Positions 39,691 to 48,589 of a DNA stretch of 64,000 nucleotides are shown in pieces. Both the position numbers and the translations under genes were made by a program. Source of the stretch: Botrimarina colliarenosi (GTDB lineage: Bacteria > Planctomycetota > Planctomycetia > Pirellulales > Lacipirellulaceae); assembly GCF_007859955.1 (NCBI RefSeq), contig NZ_SJPR01000001.1, positions 1,493,590-1,557,589 on the forward strand, given 5' to 3'. The notes below the pieces were generated by a model that made no database searches, was not told where the DNA came from, and was given only the letters and a program-made list of their open reading frames with translations. Positions within the stretch are counted from its first letter, which is position 1. Every line of letters begins with the position of its first letter.

Positions 39691-41295
39691 TTACTTACCC
39701 TTCATGCCCATTGCCTTCAGCCGGGAATTCAGAGTGGTTGGCTTGATGCCGAGCAGCTCCGCGGCGCCGCCAGGGCCGTGAACTTTGCCCCCGGCGGCTT
39801 CCAGGGCGCGCCGCAGGTTTGTCTGCTCAAAATCGCGGACCTGGGCGTCGGTAAGCACCTCCGTCTCGTCGGGCGTTGACGCGGGAGCGGCACTCGGACT
39901 TGTGTTTTCAAGGTCAATCTGCAGCGGGCGCCCCCGTGATAGGATCAGCGCGCGTTCGATCACATGCTGGAGCTCCCGGACATTGCCGGGCCAGTCGTAG
40001 CGTTCTAGCCGCTGGGCGATCGACTTGGTAAGGCGGGGCGGATCGACCCCGAGACGCTGCGCCGCTTGCCGCAAGAAGTGCTCGGCGAGGGGGGCGATGT
40101 CTTCGCGTCGCTCGCGCAGGGCGGGCAGCAGAATCGGGAAGACACTCAGGCGGTAGTAGAGGTCCTCTCGAAATCGTCGCTGGCGTGACTCTTCGCGTAG
40201 GTCCCGATTCGTCGCTGCGATAACGCGGACGTCGACCTTTCGCGTCCGTTCCTCGCCGATCCGCTCGATCTCTCCCTCCTGGAGCACGCGCAATAATTTG
40301 CTCTGTAAGTCGAGCGGCACCTCGCCGACCTCGTCGAGGAAGAGCGTGCCTCCGTCGGCCAGCTCAAAGCGTCCGACACGGTCCCGTAGCGCGCCGGTAA
40401 ACGCGCCCTGGACATGCCCGAAGAACTCGCTCTCGAAGAGCTCGCGCGGGATCGCCGCACAGTTCACTTTGATGAGGGGGCGTTCGGCTCGGTCGCTGCG
40501 TCGGTGCAACTCGCGGGCGACAAGCTCTTTACCGGCGCCGCTCTCGCCAAGGATGAGGACGGTTGATTCGGTGGGGGCGACCAGTTCGATCTGCTGAGTG
40601 ACGTTCCGCAAGGCGGGGCTGGCGCCGAGCATCTCGCCGAAGCCCTGTTCCGTGGCGACCTCCTGCTGCAAGTACTCATTCTCCTCTTCGAGCCTCGCCT
40701 GTAGCCGCTGCACCTCCCGCCAGGCGTGTGTGTGGGCGATCGCGACGGCCGCATGGTCGGCGATCATCCGGAGCCAGTCGAGGCACTCCGTTCCGATCCG
40801 CTCCCGGCTGAAGACGCATAACACGCCAAGCACCATGCCGTGGTGGCTGAGCGGCTGACCAGCGAAACCGAGGATCTGCTCGGCGCGTACCCATTCGGGA
40901 TCGGCCACCCATCCCGGCAGGTCGGCCATGTCGGGCGCTTCGATCGCTTCGCCGCTTAATGCGATTCGCCCGACCTTCCTGACGCCGATCGGGAAACGGC
41001 GGAACCGACCATCGAGCCGCGACAGGTCGCGGTCCGGATCGACCAACGAACGCCCGTTGCTCGCTACGAGGTGGAGGCACTGCGATCGGTCGGGGCACTC
41101 ATCCCGCATGGGACAGGTGGCGCACCCTTCGCCGGGCCGCACGAGCCACAGCCGGACGAGCGCAACCGCCTCGGATTCGGCGACCCGTGAGACCAACAGA
41201 TCGAGCAAGGAGGGAAGCTCGCGCTGCTGGGCGAGATCAAGCAGGAGCCGCTTCGGGTCGTGGAACAGCGGAGCGCTACGATTCGGACCTGCCAT
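39691..41295 (-). CDS. sigma-54-dependent activator with Cys-rich GAF domain
   Basis: 534 residues. A GAF sensor domain covers about 25-190 and holds a four-Cys cluster (C58, C61, C67, C73; spacing C-x2-C-x5-C-x5-C), which could bind an Fe-S cluster or a metal and sense redox state. A helical linker (about 195-215) leads to the AAA+ domain (about 222-460): Walker A GESGAGKE, sigma-54 contact loop GAFTGA, Walker B GGTLFLDEVGE and arginine-finger region FREDLYYRLSVFPI. A Fis-type helix-turn-helix is at the C-terminus (about 490-532; GGAAELLGIKPTTLNSRLK). Divergent from the AhpD / DUF1348 / hydrolase / PPOX operon, which it probably activates. Three palindromic ACGA-N4-TCGT sites lie 13-63 bp upstream of its start. 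Confidence 0.9.
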   Translation of the reverse strand: MAGPNRSAPLFHDPKRLLLDLAQQRELPSLLDLLVSRVAESEAVALVRLWLVRPGEGCATCPMRDECPDRSQCLHLVASNGRSLVDPDRDLSRLDGRFRRFPIGVRKVGRIALSGEAIEAPDMADLPGWVADPEWVRAEQILGFAGQPLSHHGMVLGVLCVFSRERIGTECLDWLRMIADHAAVAIAHTHAWREVQRLQARLEEENEYLQQEVATEQGFGEMLGASPALRNVTQQIELVAPTESTVLILGESGAGKELVARELHRRSDRAERPLIKVNCAAIPRELFESEFFGHVQGAFTGALRDRVGRFELADGGTLFLDEVGEVPLDLQSKLLRVLQEGEIERIGEERTRKVDVRVIAATNRDLREESRQRRFREDLYYRLSVFPILLPALRERREDIAPLAEHFLRQAAQRLGVDPPRLTKSIAQRLERYDWPGNVRELQHVIERALILSRGRPLQIDLENTSPSAAPASTPDETEVLTDAQVRDFEQTNLRRALEAAGGKVHGPGGAAELLGIKPTTLNSRLKAMGMKGK

Positions 41296-41307
41296 GCCAT
41301 AAGCATA

Positions 41308-41358
41308 ACGACAACTCGTCGTCCGATAACGATTTTTCGTCGTTTGACGATTTTTCGT
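41308..41358. promoter_or_regulatory. triple ACGA-N4-TCGT operator array
   Basis: Three 12-base palindromes, ACGA-CAAC-TCGT (41308-41319), ACGA-TTTT-TCGT (41329-41340) and ACGA-TTTT-TCGT (41347-41358), with starts spaced 21 and 18 bases apart. They lie just upstream of the sigma-54 activator gene and about 150-200 bp before the divergent operon, the distance expected for an upstream activating sequence. Confidence 0.6.
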
Positions 41359-41510
41359 CGCCTTGTTTCAGGGGCAAGTAATCACCTAAGTCCTTTGATG
41401 GAAGTCGTTTGTGGTTGGATCCATCGGTTTGGCGCCGGATGTGTAATGGGAGGTTCTCAGCGAGCAGCAGCTCGCCGAATCGCTTTCCCCACCCCACAGG
41501 AATCCGAACC

Positions 41511-42098
41511 ATGTCCCGCCTCCCCCAGATCGCTCCCGAGCAAGCCAGCCCGCAGCAAGCCGAACTGTTCGCGGTGGCGAAATCGAAGATGGGCCGTGTG
41601 CCCAACCTGCTCCGGGCTTTGGCAAGCTCGCCGGCCGCCCTCCGAGGCTACCTCGACTTCTCCGGCGCGATCGGCGCCGGCAAGGGGCTCAACGCTCAGC
41701 AACGGGAGATCATCGCCCTCGCCATCAGCGAGACGAATGGCTGCGAGTATTGCCTCGCCGCCCATTCGACGATCGGAAAGATGGTCGGTCTTTCGCCCGC
41801 AGCGATCGACGCCGCCCGTCGCGTCGATGGCGTCGACGACGCGAGCCGCGCCGTCGCTCGCTTCGCCAACGCCGTGCTCGTGTCGCGTGGCCGCGTGTCG
41901 GACGCCGACCTCGAGGCGTTCCACGTTGCCGGGTTCAGCGACGAAGCGGTGGCGGAGGTGGTGGCGCACGTCGCGTTGAACGTGTTCACGAACTACTTCA
42001 ACAACCTCGTCGAGACCGACATCGACTTCCCCGCCGCAGCGCCGCTTGCGGCTGCCGATCCCGAAGCCTGCTCGACCGCCTGCGGTTGCAATGCCTGA
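41511..42098 (+). CDS. AhpD/carboxymuconolactone decarboxylase-family protein
   Basis: 195 residues. The AhpD-type redox motif is complete: E74, then C78 and C81 in [10 protein letters not shown] with H85, in an all-helical fold. Members reduce peroxide-linked partners or act as CMD-type decarboxylases, and such genes often lie in detoxification operons. The start at 41511 begins [13 protein letters not shown]. An added C-terminal tail has three further cysteines ([11 protein letters not shown]), which is not typical and may be a metal site or a second redox centre. First gene of a four-gene operon with DUF1348, hydrolase and PPOX genes, downstream of the divergent sigma-54 activator. Confidence 0.88.
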   Translation: MSRLPQIAPEQASPQQAELFAVAKSKMGRVPNLLRALASSPAALRGYLDFSGAIGAGKGLNAQQREIIALAISETNGCEYCLAAHSTIGKMVGLSPAAIDAARRVDGVDDASRAVARFANAVLVSRGRVSDADLEAFHVAGFSDEAVAEVVAHVALNVFTNYFNNLVETDIDFPAAAPLAAADPEACSTACGCNA

Positions 42099-42172
42099 CC
42101 GCCTCGCCCCGGGCCGCCTCGCCCCGGGCCGGCGAGGCGCCGGCTCGGGGTCCTTTCCCCCCCCACCTTTTA

Positions 42173-42655
42173 ATGGACAAAGCCATGACAAGCCCTTCCT
42201 CCCTGCGACCACCTTTCACACGCGACACGGCAACCGCCAAGGTTCGCGCCGCTGAAGACGCCTGGAATTCTCGCGACCCGGGCCGGGTGTCGCTCGCTTA
42301 CAGCGAGGACTCGACGTGGCGCAACCGTGACGAATTCGTGCAAGGCCGCGAAGCGATTCGCGCTTTGTTGACCCGTAAGTGGGAGAAGGAACAAGACTAC
42401 CGCCTGATGAAGGATCTTTGGGCGTTCGACGGCAACCGGATCGCCGTCCGTTATCAGTACGAGTACCGCGCCGCGGACGGGGGGTGGTGGCGCGCCTACG
42501 GCAACGAGCTGTGGGAGTTCGACGCCGAAGGACTGATGCGTCGCCGCGAGGCGAGCATTAATGACCTCGCCATTACCGAGGCGGAGCGTAAGTTCCACTG
42601 GCCGCTCGGAGAGCCGCGCCCCGCTGAGCCAGCCGTCGTCCTCTGCATTGCATGA
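42173..42655 (+). CDS. DUF1348 (NTF2/SnoaL-like) protein
   Basis: 160 residues (156 if the ATG at 42185 is used). The sequence [20 protein letters not shown], then [24 protein letters not shown], then [28 protein letters not shown], then [10 protein letters not shown] is very close to the DUF1348 family of small cone-shaped NTF2-like proteins. Cytosolic, probably a ligand-binding or isomerase-like scaffold; activity is not established for the family. It lies 74 bp after the AhpD gene, within the operon, with a GC-rich hairpin of direct repeats (GCCTCGCCCCGGG twice, about 42101-42130) in between. Confidence 0.88.
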   Translation: MDKAMTSPSSLRPPFTRDTATAKVRAAEDAWNSRDPGRVSLAYSEDSTWRNRDEFVQGREAIRALLTRKWEKEQDYRLMKDLWAFDGNRIAVRYQYEYRAADGGWWRAYGNELWEFDAEGLMRRREASINDLAITEAERKFHWPLGEPRPAEPAVVLCIA

Positions 42656-42725
42656 GTCAAATCAGTCCGATCCCCGTCACCAATCCGTCCGCCTTGATGG
42701 GCGGACACACCCCAAGGAGTTTCCG

Positions 42726-43673
42726 ATGGACCGTACAATCTCGCGTTACCGCTGGCTGATCGTCGCCTTGTCCGCCGTGGCTGCGGCGCCTGCCTTTGCC
42801 GCCGAACCATCAATTCGCTATCGGACGGTCGAGATCGACGGGCTTGATATCTTCTACCGCGAGGCGGGCCCGAAGGACGCGCCGACGGTCCTCTTGCTGC
42901 ACGGGTTCCCGACTTCGTCGCACATGTTCCGCGACCTGATCCCCCGACTCGCCGAGAAGTATCATGTCGTCGCGCCCGACTATCCGGGATACGGCTACAG
43001 CTCGGCGCCGTCGGTCGATGCGTTCGACTACACGTTCGACAACCTTGCCCAGGTCGTCACCAAGTTCATCGAGCGTGTCGGCATCGAGCGGTACTCGCTC
43101 TACTTGATGGACTACGGCGCGCCGATCGGCTACCGCATCGCCGCAGCGGCGCCGGAGCGTGTTGACTCGCTGATCGTCCAGAACGGCAACGCCTACGAGG
43201 AGGGACTCGATAACGCGTTCTGGGAACCGGTCAAGAAGTACTGGGCGGACCGGACCGACGCGAACGGCGACGCACTCCGCGGTGTGCTGACGATCGACGC
43301 CACGAAGTGGCAGTACACGCACGGCGTACGGAACGTCGAATCAATCAGCCCCGACACGTGGGACCACGTGCAGCCGCTGCTCGACCGCCCGGGCAACCAA
43401 GAGATCCAGCTTGCCATGTTTTACAGCTATGGCAGCAACCCACCGCTTTACCCGGCTTGGCAAGAGTACCTGCGGAAGCACCAGCCCCCTACTTTGATCG
43501 TCTGGGGTAAGAACGACGCGATCTTCCCGGACGCCGGCGCTTACCCCTACAAGCGGGACCTCAAGGACCTTGAGTTCCACCTCTTCGACACGGGGCACTT
43601 CGCCCTGGAAGAGGACGGGGCCGAGATCGGCCGGCTGATGCGGGACTTCTTGGATCGCAAGGTCAGCCACTGA
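42726..43673 (+). CDS. exported epoxide-hydrolase/haloalkane-dehalogenase-like hydrolase
   Basis: 315 residues. The signal peptide (about 1-26, ending AFAA) indicates export. The alpha/beta-hydrolase core has [15 protein letters not shown] (oxyanion side), nucleophile D129 (LMDYGAP), charge-relay acid D264 ([10 protein letters not shown]) and H291 ([10 protein letters not shown]). An Asp nucleophile places it in the epoxide hydrolase / haloalkane dehalogenase group and not with lipases. The cap sequence does not distinguish the two activities by eye. Third gene of the sigma-54-associated operon. The gene mix (AhpD, DUF1348, hydrolase, PPOX) suggests detoxification of small organics. Confidence 0.86.
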   Translation: MDRTISRYRWLIVALSAVAAAPAFAAEPSIRYRTVEIDGLDIFYREAGPKDAPTVLLLHGFPTSSHMFRDLIPRLAEKYHVVAPDYPGYGYSSAPSVDAFDYTFDNLAQVVTKFIERVGIERYSLYLMDYGAPIGYRIAAAAPERVDSLIVQNGNAYEEGLDNAFWEPVKKYWADRTDANGDALRGVLTIDATKWQYTHGVRNVESISPDTWDHVQPLLDRPGNQEIQLAMFYSYGSNPPLYPAWQEYLRKHQPPTLIVWGKNDAIFPDAGAYPYKRDLKDLEFHLFDTGHFALEEDGAEIGRLMRDFLDRKVSH

Positions 43674-43754
43674 TCGCTTTCGCCCGCCGCCCTGTTTGGG
43701 GCGGCGGGTTCTTACTTCAGGACGAAACAGGCTTCCCACCTTACCGGAGTCGAC

Positions 43755-44351
<597 letters not shown>

Positions 44352-44398
44352 AGATAAGCAACCATGCCCCCAAGGGGACCAAAGCCACCCGCCCGTAG

Positions 44399-44424
44399 CG
44401 CCCGTGGCTAAACCGCCACGGGCG
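44399..44424. terminator. hairpin at end of the PPOX operon
   Basis: CGCCCGTGGC (44399-44408) pairs with GCCACGGGCG (44415-44424) around a 6-base loop. It lies between the convergent PPOX and NIPSNAP genes, with no T run. Confidence 0.5.
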
Positions 44425-44515
44425 AGTTGCCCACTCGTCGTTCGTCGCCTCGGGGTGATGCACCATCTAACAATGCAGGTATTAGTCGGTTGCTAGAGCC
44501 AAACGACGCTCACGA

Positions 44516-45007
44516 CTACTTCAGTGGCGAGTAGTCGGTAGGGTTCAGAATCACGGACTCAATCTTGGTCGTGAGCTCCCCGTCCTTTTCCGACTCCTCG
44601 ACAGCGCTCCGAAACTCAGGGTCCACCGCGATCCCGTTTACCAGCATTTTCTCGCGGCTTGGGTGATCGGGGTAAGCGATCAGGTAGTAGAGCCGCGGCT
44701 GTTTGTCGTCCCCCTCGGCCGTCCAGTAGCCGACGTTCTTGATCCCGTGCTTCTCGAAGAGACGCAGCGTGTGATCGCGGAATCGGTTGTTCAGTGCCTC
44801 CAGTTTGCCCGGCGCCACGTGATAGATCCGCAGCTCATAGACTGGGGAGGGCGTCACCGCGCTGCCGTCTCGAGGGGAGGGCTCGTCGGACGACTCGGGC
44901 TCCTCCGATCTGACCGCGAGTGGAGCGAGGACGAGCGGGACCATACACAGCAGCCATAAGAACCCGCTTTGTCGGCGGACTTTGCGATTGCTAGGGATTC
45001 GAGACAT
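44516..45007 (-). CDS. secreted NIPSNAP-family protein
   Basis: 163 residues. An N-terminal signal-anchor is at about 14-34, followed by an acidic linker and a NIPSNAP ferredoxin-like barrel (VYELRIYHVAPGKLEALNNRFRDH ... HGIKNVGYWTAE ... YYLIAYPDHPSREKML). NIPSNAP proteins are small-molecule or protein scaffolds of poorly defined function; the bacterial exported versions are uncharacterised. It lies just before the SDR/SnoaL pair on the same strand, 83 bp from the SDR start region, so it could be co-transcribed. Confidence 0.85.
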   Translation of the reverse strand: MSRIPSNRKVRRQSGFLWLLCMVPLVLAPLAVRSEEPESSDEPSPRDGSAVTPSPVYELRIYHVAPGKLEALNNRFRDHTLRLFEKHGIKNVGYWTAEGDDKQPRLYYLIAYPDHPSREKMLVNGIAVDPEFRSAVEESEKDGELTTKIESVILNPTDYSPLK

Positions 45008-45090
45008 TGGTCGAGGCTCCTTTGGCTGGGGTGGGTGAGAAATCGACGCCGGAGGTGAAGCGGTCGCTTCGAAGCGGATAGCTTTGGCAG

Positions 45091-45873
45091 TCAGGCGACG
45101 GGAACGGTTCCGCCATCGATGACGTACTCGGTCCCCGAGATCGAACCCGCTCGCGGCGACGCAAGAAACGCAATCAGGTCGGCCACCTCGGCGGGTTTGG
45201 CGGGCCGCCCCAGCGGTATCCCCCCTAGTGAAGCCATGATGATCTGCTTTCCCCCCTCGTAATCGACGCCAGCGTCGTCCGCGATCCGCTTCGCCAACGC
45301 CACGGCGGCCTCGGTCTCAACCCAACCGGGCGAAACGCGGACGACGCGAACACCCTTCGGCGTCACTTCTTTCGAGAGGCTCTTGCTGTAAGTCGATAGC
45401 GCTGCCTTGGCGGCGGCGTACGCCGTGGTCGATTCAGCCAAAGGAAGCTGCCGCTGGATCGAGGTCACATGCACCACGACTCCCGAACCTTGTCGGGTCA
45501 TCGTCGGAATCAATTCGCGGTCGAGCCGTACGGCTGAGAGCAGGTTCAGGTTCAACTCGCTGAGCCAAACCTCATCGTTCAAGGCGGCGAAGCCTCCCGG
45601 AGGAGCGTTCGATCCGCCCAGCACGTTGACGAGGACATCGATCCGACCGAGTCGCTCGATCGCCGCCTGTGCGAGCGCACGACACCCGTCAGCCGTCGTG
45701 AGGTCGGCGCCCACAAATTGCACGGATCCCGGAAGCGATTCGGGCGCTGACCGGGCGCAGGCGACGACACGCATGCCGGCGTCGGAGAGCGATTGGACAA
45801 CGGCCCGCCCGACGCCTTTGCTGGCCGCGGTGACCACGGCGGAGCGCCCCTGGAGTTGGAGATCGAAACTCAT
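45091..45873 (-). CDS. short-chain dehydrogenase/reductase
   Basis: 260 residues, NAD(P)-dependent oxidoreductase. The cofactor motif is TAASKGVG (Ala where most SDRs have the first Gly), the NNAG-equivalent is VNVLGGSN, and the catalytic triad has Ser in VTSIQRQL and Y-x3-K in [11 protein letters not shown]. The C-terminal motif [14 protein letters not shown] is classical. The start at 45873 overlaps the preceding SnoaL gene stop by four bases (ATGA), indicating translational coupling. The whole unit is divergent from the HxlR-type regulator, its probable controller. Substrate unknown. Confidence 0.9.
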   Translation of the reverse strand: MSFDLQLQGRSAVVTAASKGVGRAVVQSLSDAGMRVVACARSAPESLPGSVQFVGADLTTADGCRALAQAAIERLGRIDVLVNVLGGSNAPPGGFAALNDEVWLSELNLNLLSAVRLDRELIPTMTRQGSGVVVHVTSIQRQLPLAESTTAYAAAKAALSTYSKSLSKEVTPKGVRVVRVSPGWVETEAAVALAKRIADDAGVDYEGGKQIIMASLGGIPLGRPAKPAEVADLIAFLASPRAGSISGTEYVIDGGTVPVA

Positions 45874-46196
45874 GGAACAATCTCCAGCGACTCGATCTTT
45901 CCGCCCGCGATCGCAAAGAGGAATCGTAGGTTCGCCGGGCTGCCAGGAAAGTCGCCCACTAATCGGCAAGCCACGGCGGTGTGGCCGTTCTGTTGGTCGA
46001 CAGCCTGCGGCTTACAGCTGTACGTGTACTTGGCGGCGACGTCGGAGCGCCACCGCCGGATCTCGTCGATTCCGCGGTAGGTGTTTCCCTCGTCCTTGAC
46101 GATGGCGTCAGGGCTGAAGCAGTCTGCAACCGCTTCTCCCCGGCCCCGGTCCGCTTCGAAGTACGACTCGATTGCATCGGGTAGTTCCAGCGTCAT
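45870..46196 (-). CDS. SnoaL/NTF2-like protein
   Basis: 108 residues of the cone-shaped SnoaL fold: [31 protein letters not shown], then [17 protein letters not shown], then the beta-sheet [35 protein letters not shown]. Such proteins are polyketide-cyclase-like isomerases or binding scaffolds. It starts the SnoaL-SDR unit and overlaps the SDR start by four bases. The HxlR regulator gene is divergent from it, 109 bp away. Confidence 0.82.
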   Translation of the reverse strand: MTLELPDAIESYFEADRGRGEAVADCFSPDAIVKDEGNTYRGIDEIRRWRSDVAAKYTYSCKPQAVDQQNGHTAVACRLVGDFPGSPANLRFLFAIAGGKIESLEIVP

Positions 46197-46251
46197 AGCA
46201 CAGCCTCCTAATGGGAGTGGGCGTGATGTGTCTGGAACTGTACGAACTGTG

Positions 46252-46266
46252 CTTTACGGAATAAAG
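46252..46266. promoter_or_regulatory. candidate operator between HxlR and SnoaL-SDR
   Basis: CTTTA-N5-TAAAG inverted repeat in the 109-bp gap between the divergent genes, next to a doubled GAACTGT motif. Divergent HxlR-type regulators commonly bind such palindromes in the shared region. Tentative. Confidence 0.3.
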
Positions 46267-46305
46267 TAGCTTCTTATTGGAAAGCAGGTTTCCCGCGAGG
46301 AAGCA

Positions 46306-46656
46306 ATGGCGAACGATAGAGATAGAACAGCCCCCGACAACGAGCACGAGCCGCTCCAGAAGCTGCTCTCCATCCTAGCAAGTCCCTGGACGCTCCTCCT
46401 GCTGCATCGGCTGCATATCGAAGGGCCCAAGCGGTTTGGCGAACTGCGGCGTCGTCTGGGCCGGATCTCGACGAAGACGCTCACGGAGCGACTGCGTCTG
46501 CTCGAGTCGGAAGGTCTGGTCACGCGACATTACGAACCGACCGTCCCGCCCCAGGTGACTTACTCGCTCACCGAGAAGGTGCTTGAACTCGATGGCGTGA
46601 TGATCGAACTCGACCGGATCGCCGAACGCTGGTACGGCAAGGGAGGACGGAAATAG
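46306..46656 (+). CDS. HxlR-family transcriptional regulator
   Basis: 116 residues, small winged-helix DNA-binding protein. Typical HxlR blocks are SPWTLLLLHRLHIEGPKRFGELRRRLGRISTKTLTERLRLLESEGLVTRHYE and a C-terminal dimerisation helix. Many HxlR members carry a sensing Cys before the W-x-L motif; this one has no cysteine at all, so it is probably not a thiol-redox sensor. It is divergent from the SnoaL-SDR pair and probably represses it. Confidence 0.92.
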   Translation: MANDRDRTAPDNEHEPLQKLLSILASPWTLLLLHRLHIEGPKRFGELRRRLGRISTKTLTERLRLLESEGLVTRHYEPTVPPQVTYSLTEKVLELDGVMIELDRIAERWYGKGGRK

Positions 46657-47183
46657 CCGGCTGTTCGCAACGTCGAAAGGGCGCGCCCAGTCGACTTCCT
46701 GAGGTTGGCAACATGCCGAGTTTCGACCAATACCAGCGACTTGGCGGTCGCCGCATCTGCAAAGGTCTGAGTACGCCAACGAGACCGCTGCGATTTGGCG
46801 GAGCCAGCAATCCGCCTCGGGTGAGGCAACTTCGGTGAGTTCTGAGTATCGAAATCGCTCGAGAAGCGATCACTGCTGGTCGCGCCTTGATACTTCCTCC
46901 TGGGGGAACAAATGAAGTCTTGGCCTAGTCGGTCACCGGATCAATTAACGACCCGGGAGTGCCGCCGGCTGACACGTCTCGACAAATGCTGAGATTTGTG
47001 CTTTCGCTCTCTTCAGAACGCCATTTTTATGAATTGCAAATCGCCGCCGGGTCCGCCGGAAAGACTGGCGATAACACCTTCCCATGCGAATACTCAGCAA
47101 GCGTTGCGGCCTCGGCTAGCCAACGGCGATCGGTAGAATCGTTGGATCGATCCGCTCTGCATTCCGTCCTTACCTACTTAACT
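46657..47183. other. intergenic region before D-2-hydroxyacid dehydrogenase
   Basis: 527 bases between the HxlR gene and the dehydrogenase. Open frames on both strands overlap and lack family features. It presumably contains the terminator of the HxlR gene and the dehydrogenase promoter. No clear hairpin seen by eye. Confidence 0.35.
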
Positions 47184-48173
47184 ATGAAGACTCTAGTTTT
47201 CAGCACACAGCCTTACGACCGTCGCTTCCTCGAGATCGCTAATGTGCCTCACCGGCACAAGCTGGAGTTTCTGGAAGCCCGCCTGTCGCGGGGGACCGCT
47301 TCGCTAGCCGACAGTTGGGACGCGGTTTGCGTCTTCGTCAACGACCGGCTCGACGCCGAGACGATTCAACGGCTGGCCGAGGGCGGGGTCCGTGCCGTCG
47401 CATTGCGGTGCGCTGGTTTCAACAACGTCGATTTGGACGCTGCCCGCTCGGCGTCGATGCAGGTTGTCAGGGTTCCAGCGTACTCGCCCCACGCGGTGGC
47501 TGAGCACACCGTTGGCCTCATGCTGGCACTCAATCGCAACCTGCACCGCGCGTACGGACGGGTCCGCGACGGCAACTTCGCGTTGGGCGGGCTGATGGGC
47601 TTCGACTTGGTAGGCCGTACCGTTGGCGTGATCGGTACCGGGCAGATTGGGGAGATTGTCGGGCGAATCATGCAGGGTTTCGGCTGTCGGGTGCTTGGCT
47701 TCGATCCGCGGCCGAACGATGCCTGTCAAGATATTGGGATTGAGTACGTTGATCTTCCCACGCTCTTCGGCGAGTCAGACATCCTCTCGCTGCACTGCCC
47801 GCTGACGCCCGACACACACCACTTGATCAACACAGAGTCGCTCGCCCAAATGAAGCGGGGCGTGATGATCATCAACACCAGCCGCGGCGGCGTGGTGGAC
47901 ACCCGCGCGGTCGTCGAAGGACTGAAGAGCGGCCAAGTCGGCCATCTTGGCCTCGACGTCTACGAGGAAGAGGGCGACTACTTCTTCCAAGACCTCTCTG
48001 ACCATGCGATTCCCGACGACACGCTGGCCCGATTGCTGACGTTCCCCAACGTGCTAATAACCGGGCACCAAGCCTTCTTCACGCATGAGGCAATGACAAG
48101 CATTGCCGAGACCACGCTCGCGAATCTCGCGGAGGTGGAGACTACCGGCAAGTGCCAGAATGCAGTGGGTTGA
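47184..48173 (+). CDS. ldhA: D-lactate dehydrogenase-type 2-hydroxyacid dehydrogenase
   Basis: 329 residues, NAD-dependent D-isomer-specific reductase that reduces pyruvate to D-lactate in the cytosol. The NAD motif is GTGQIG (151-156), and the catalytic set is R234 ([11 protein letters not shown]), E263 ([11 protein letters not shown]) and H295 (ITGHQAFFT). The EEE-x-x-YFF stretch and [12 protein letters not shown] are distinctive of the LdhA group of D-lactate dehydrogenases. The start at 47184 begins [12 protein letters not shown], as in typical LdhA. It lies alone before a Kef-type antiporter, a setting that fits a stress or fermentation role. Confidence 0.88.
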   Translation: MKTLVFSTQPYDRRFLEIANVPHRHKLEFLEARLSRGTASLADSWDAVCVFVNDRLDAETIQRLAEGGVRAVALRCAGFNNVDLDAARSASMQVVRVPAYSPHAVAEHTVGLMLALNRNLHRAYGRVRDGNFALGGLMGFDLVGRTVGVIGTGQIGEIVGRIMQGFGCRVLGFDPRPNDACQDIGIEYVDLPTLFGESDILSLHCPLTPDTHHLINTESLAQMKRGVMIINTSRGGVVDTRAVVEGLKSGQVGHLGLDVYEEEGDYFFQDLSDHAIPDDTLARLLTFPNVLITGHQAFFTHEAMTSIAETTLANLAEVETTGKCQNAVG

Positions 48174-48589
48174 TCCTCCTGCGTTCTAGGAATTGAACCA
48201 TATGTCTCATAAGACGATAGTGGGTTGCACGGGAGCCGACAGAGTTGTCTTGACCCCCGCTAGTGAAGAGGGGGGCAATGTCGTCGCTGCTTCATTCAGG
48301 GGGCAAGTCGCGTTGAACTACCGCGCTCAGATGCCTTCAATGGGATCCTGTCGAAACCGAGGCACGGCTTCATTACCCTCCCTTGCGTGAAGTGCAACGG
48401 CGTCTCAGCTCGAGGTTATCCAGCGGCTACCTAATCATGTCACGAGTACCGAAAAGCGGATGCGGTAGTGGTCTGGCCAAGTGGACTAATCGCCCTTTGT
48501 CTGTGGAGGGTATGCTGGCGTGCTCAGCCCCTTGAGTTGAATGCACTACCGACCGCCATCCCTTCATACAGGACCCACACCAATCACCG
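48174..48589. other. intergenic region before Kef-type antiporter
   Basis: 416 bases without a supported gene. A 65-codon frame at 48193-48390 has no family features. It presumably holds the antiporter promoter. Confidence 0.35.
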
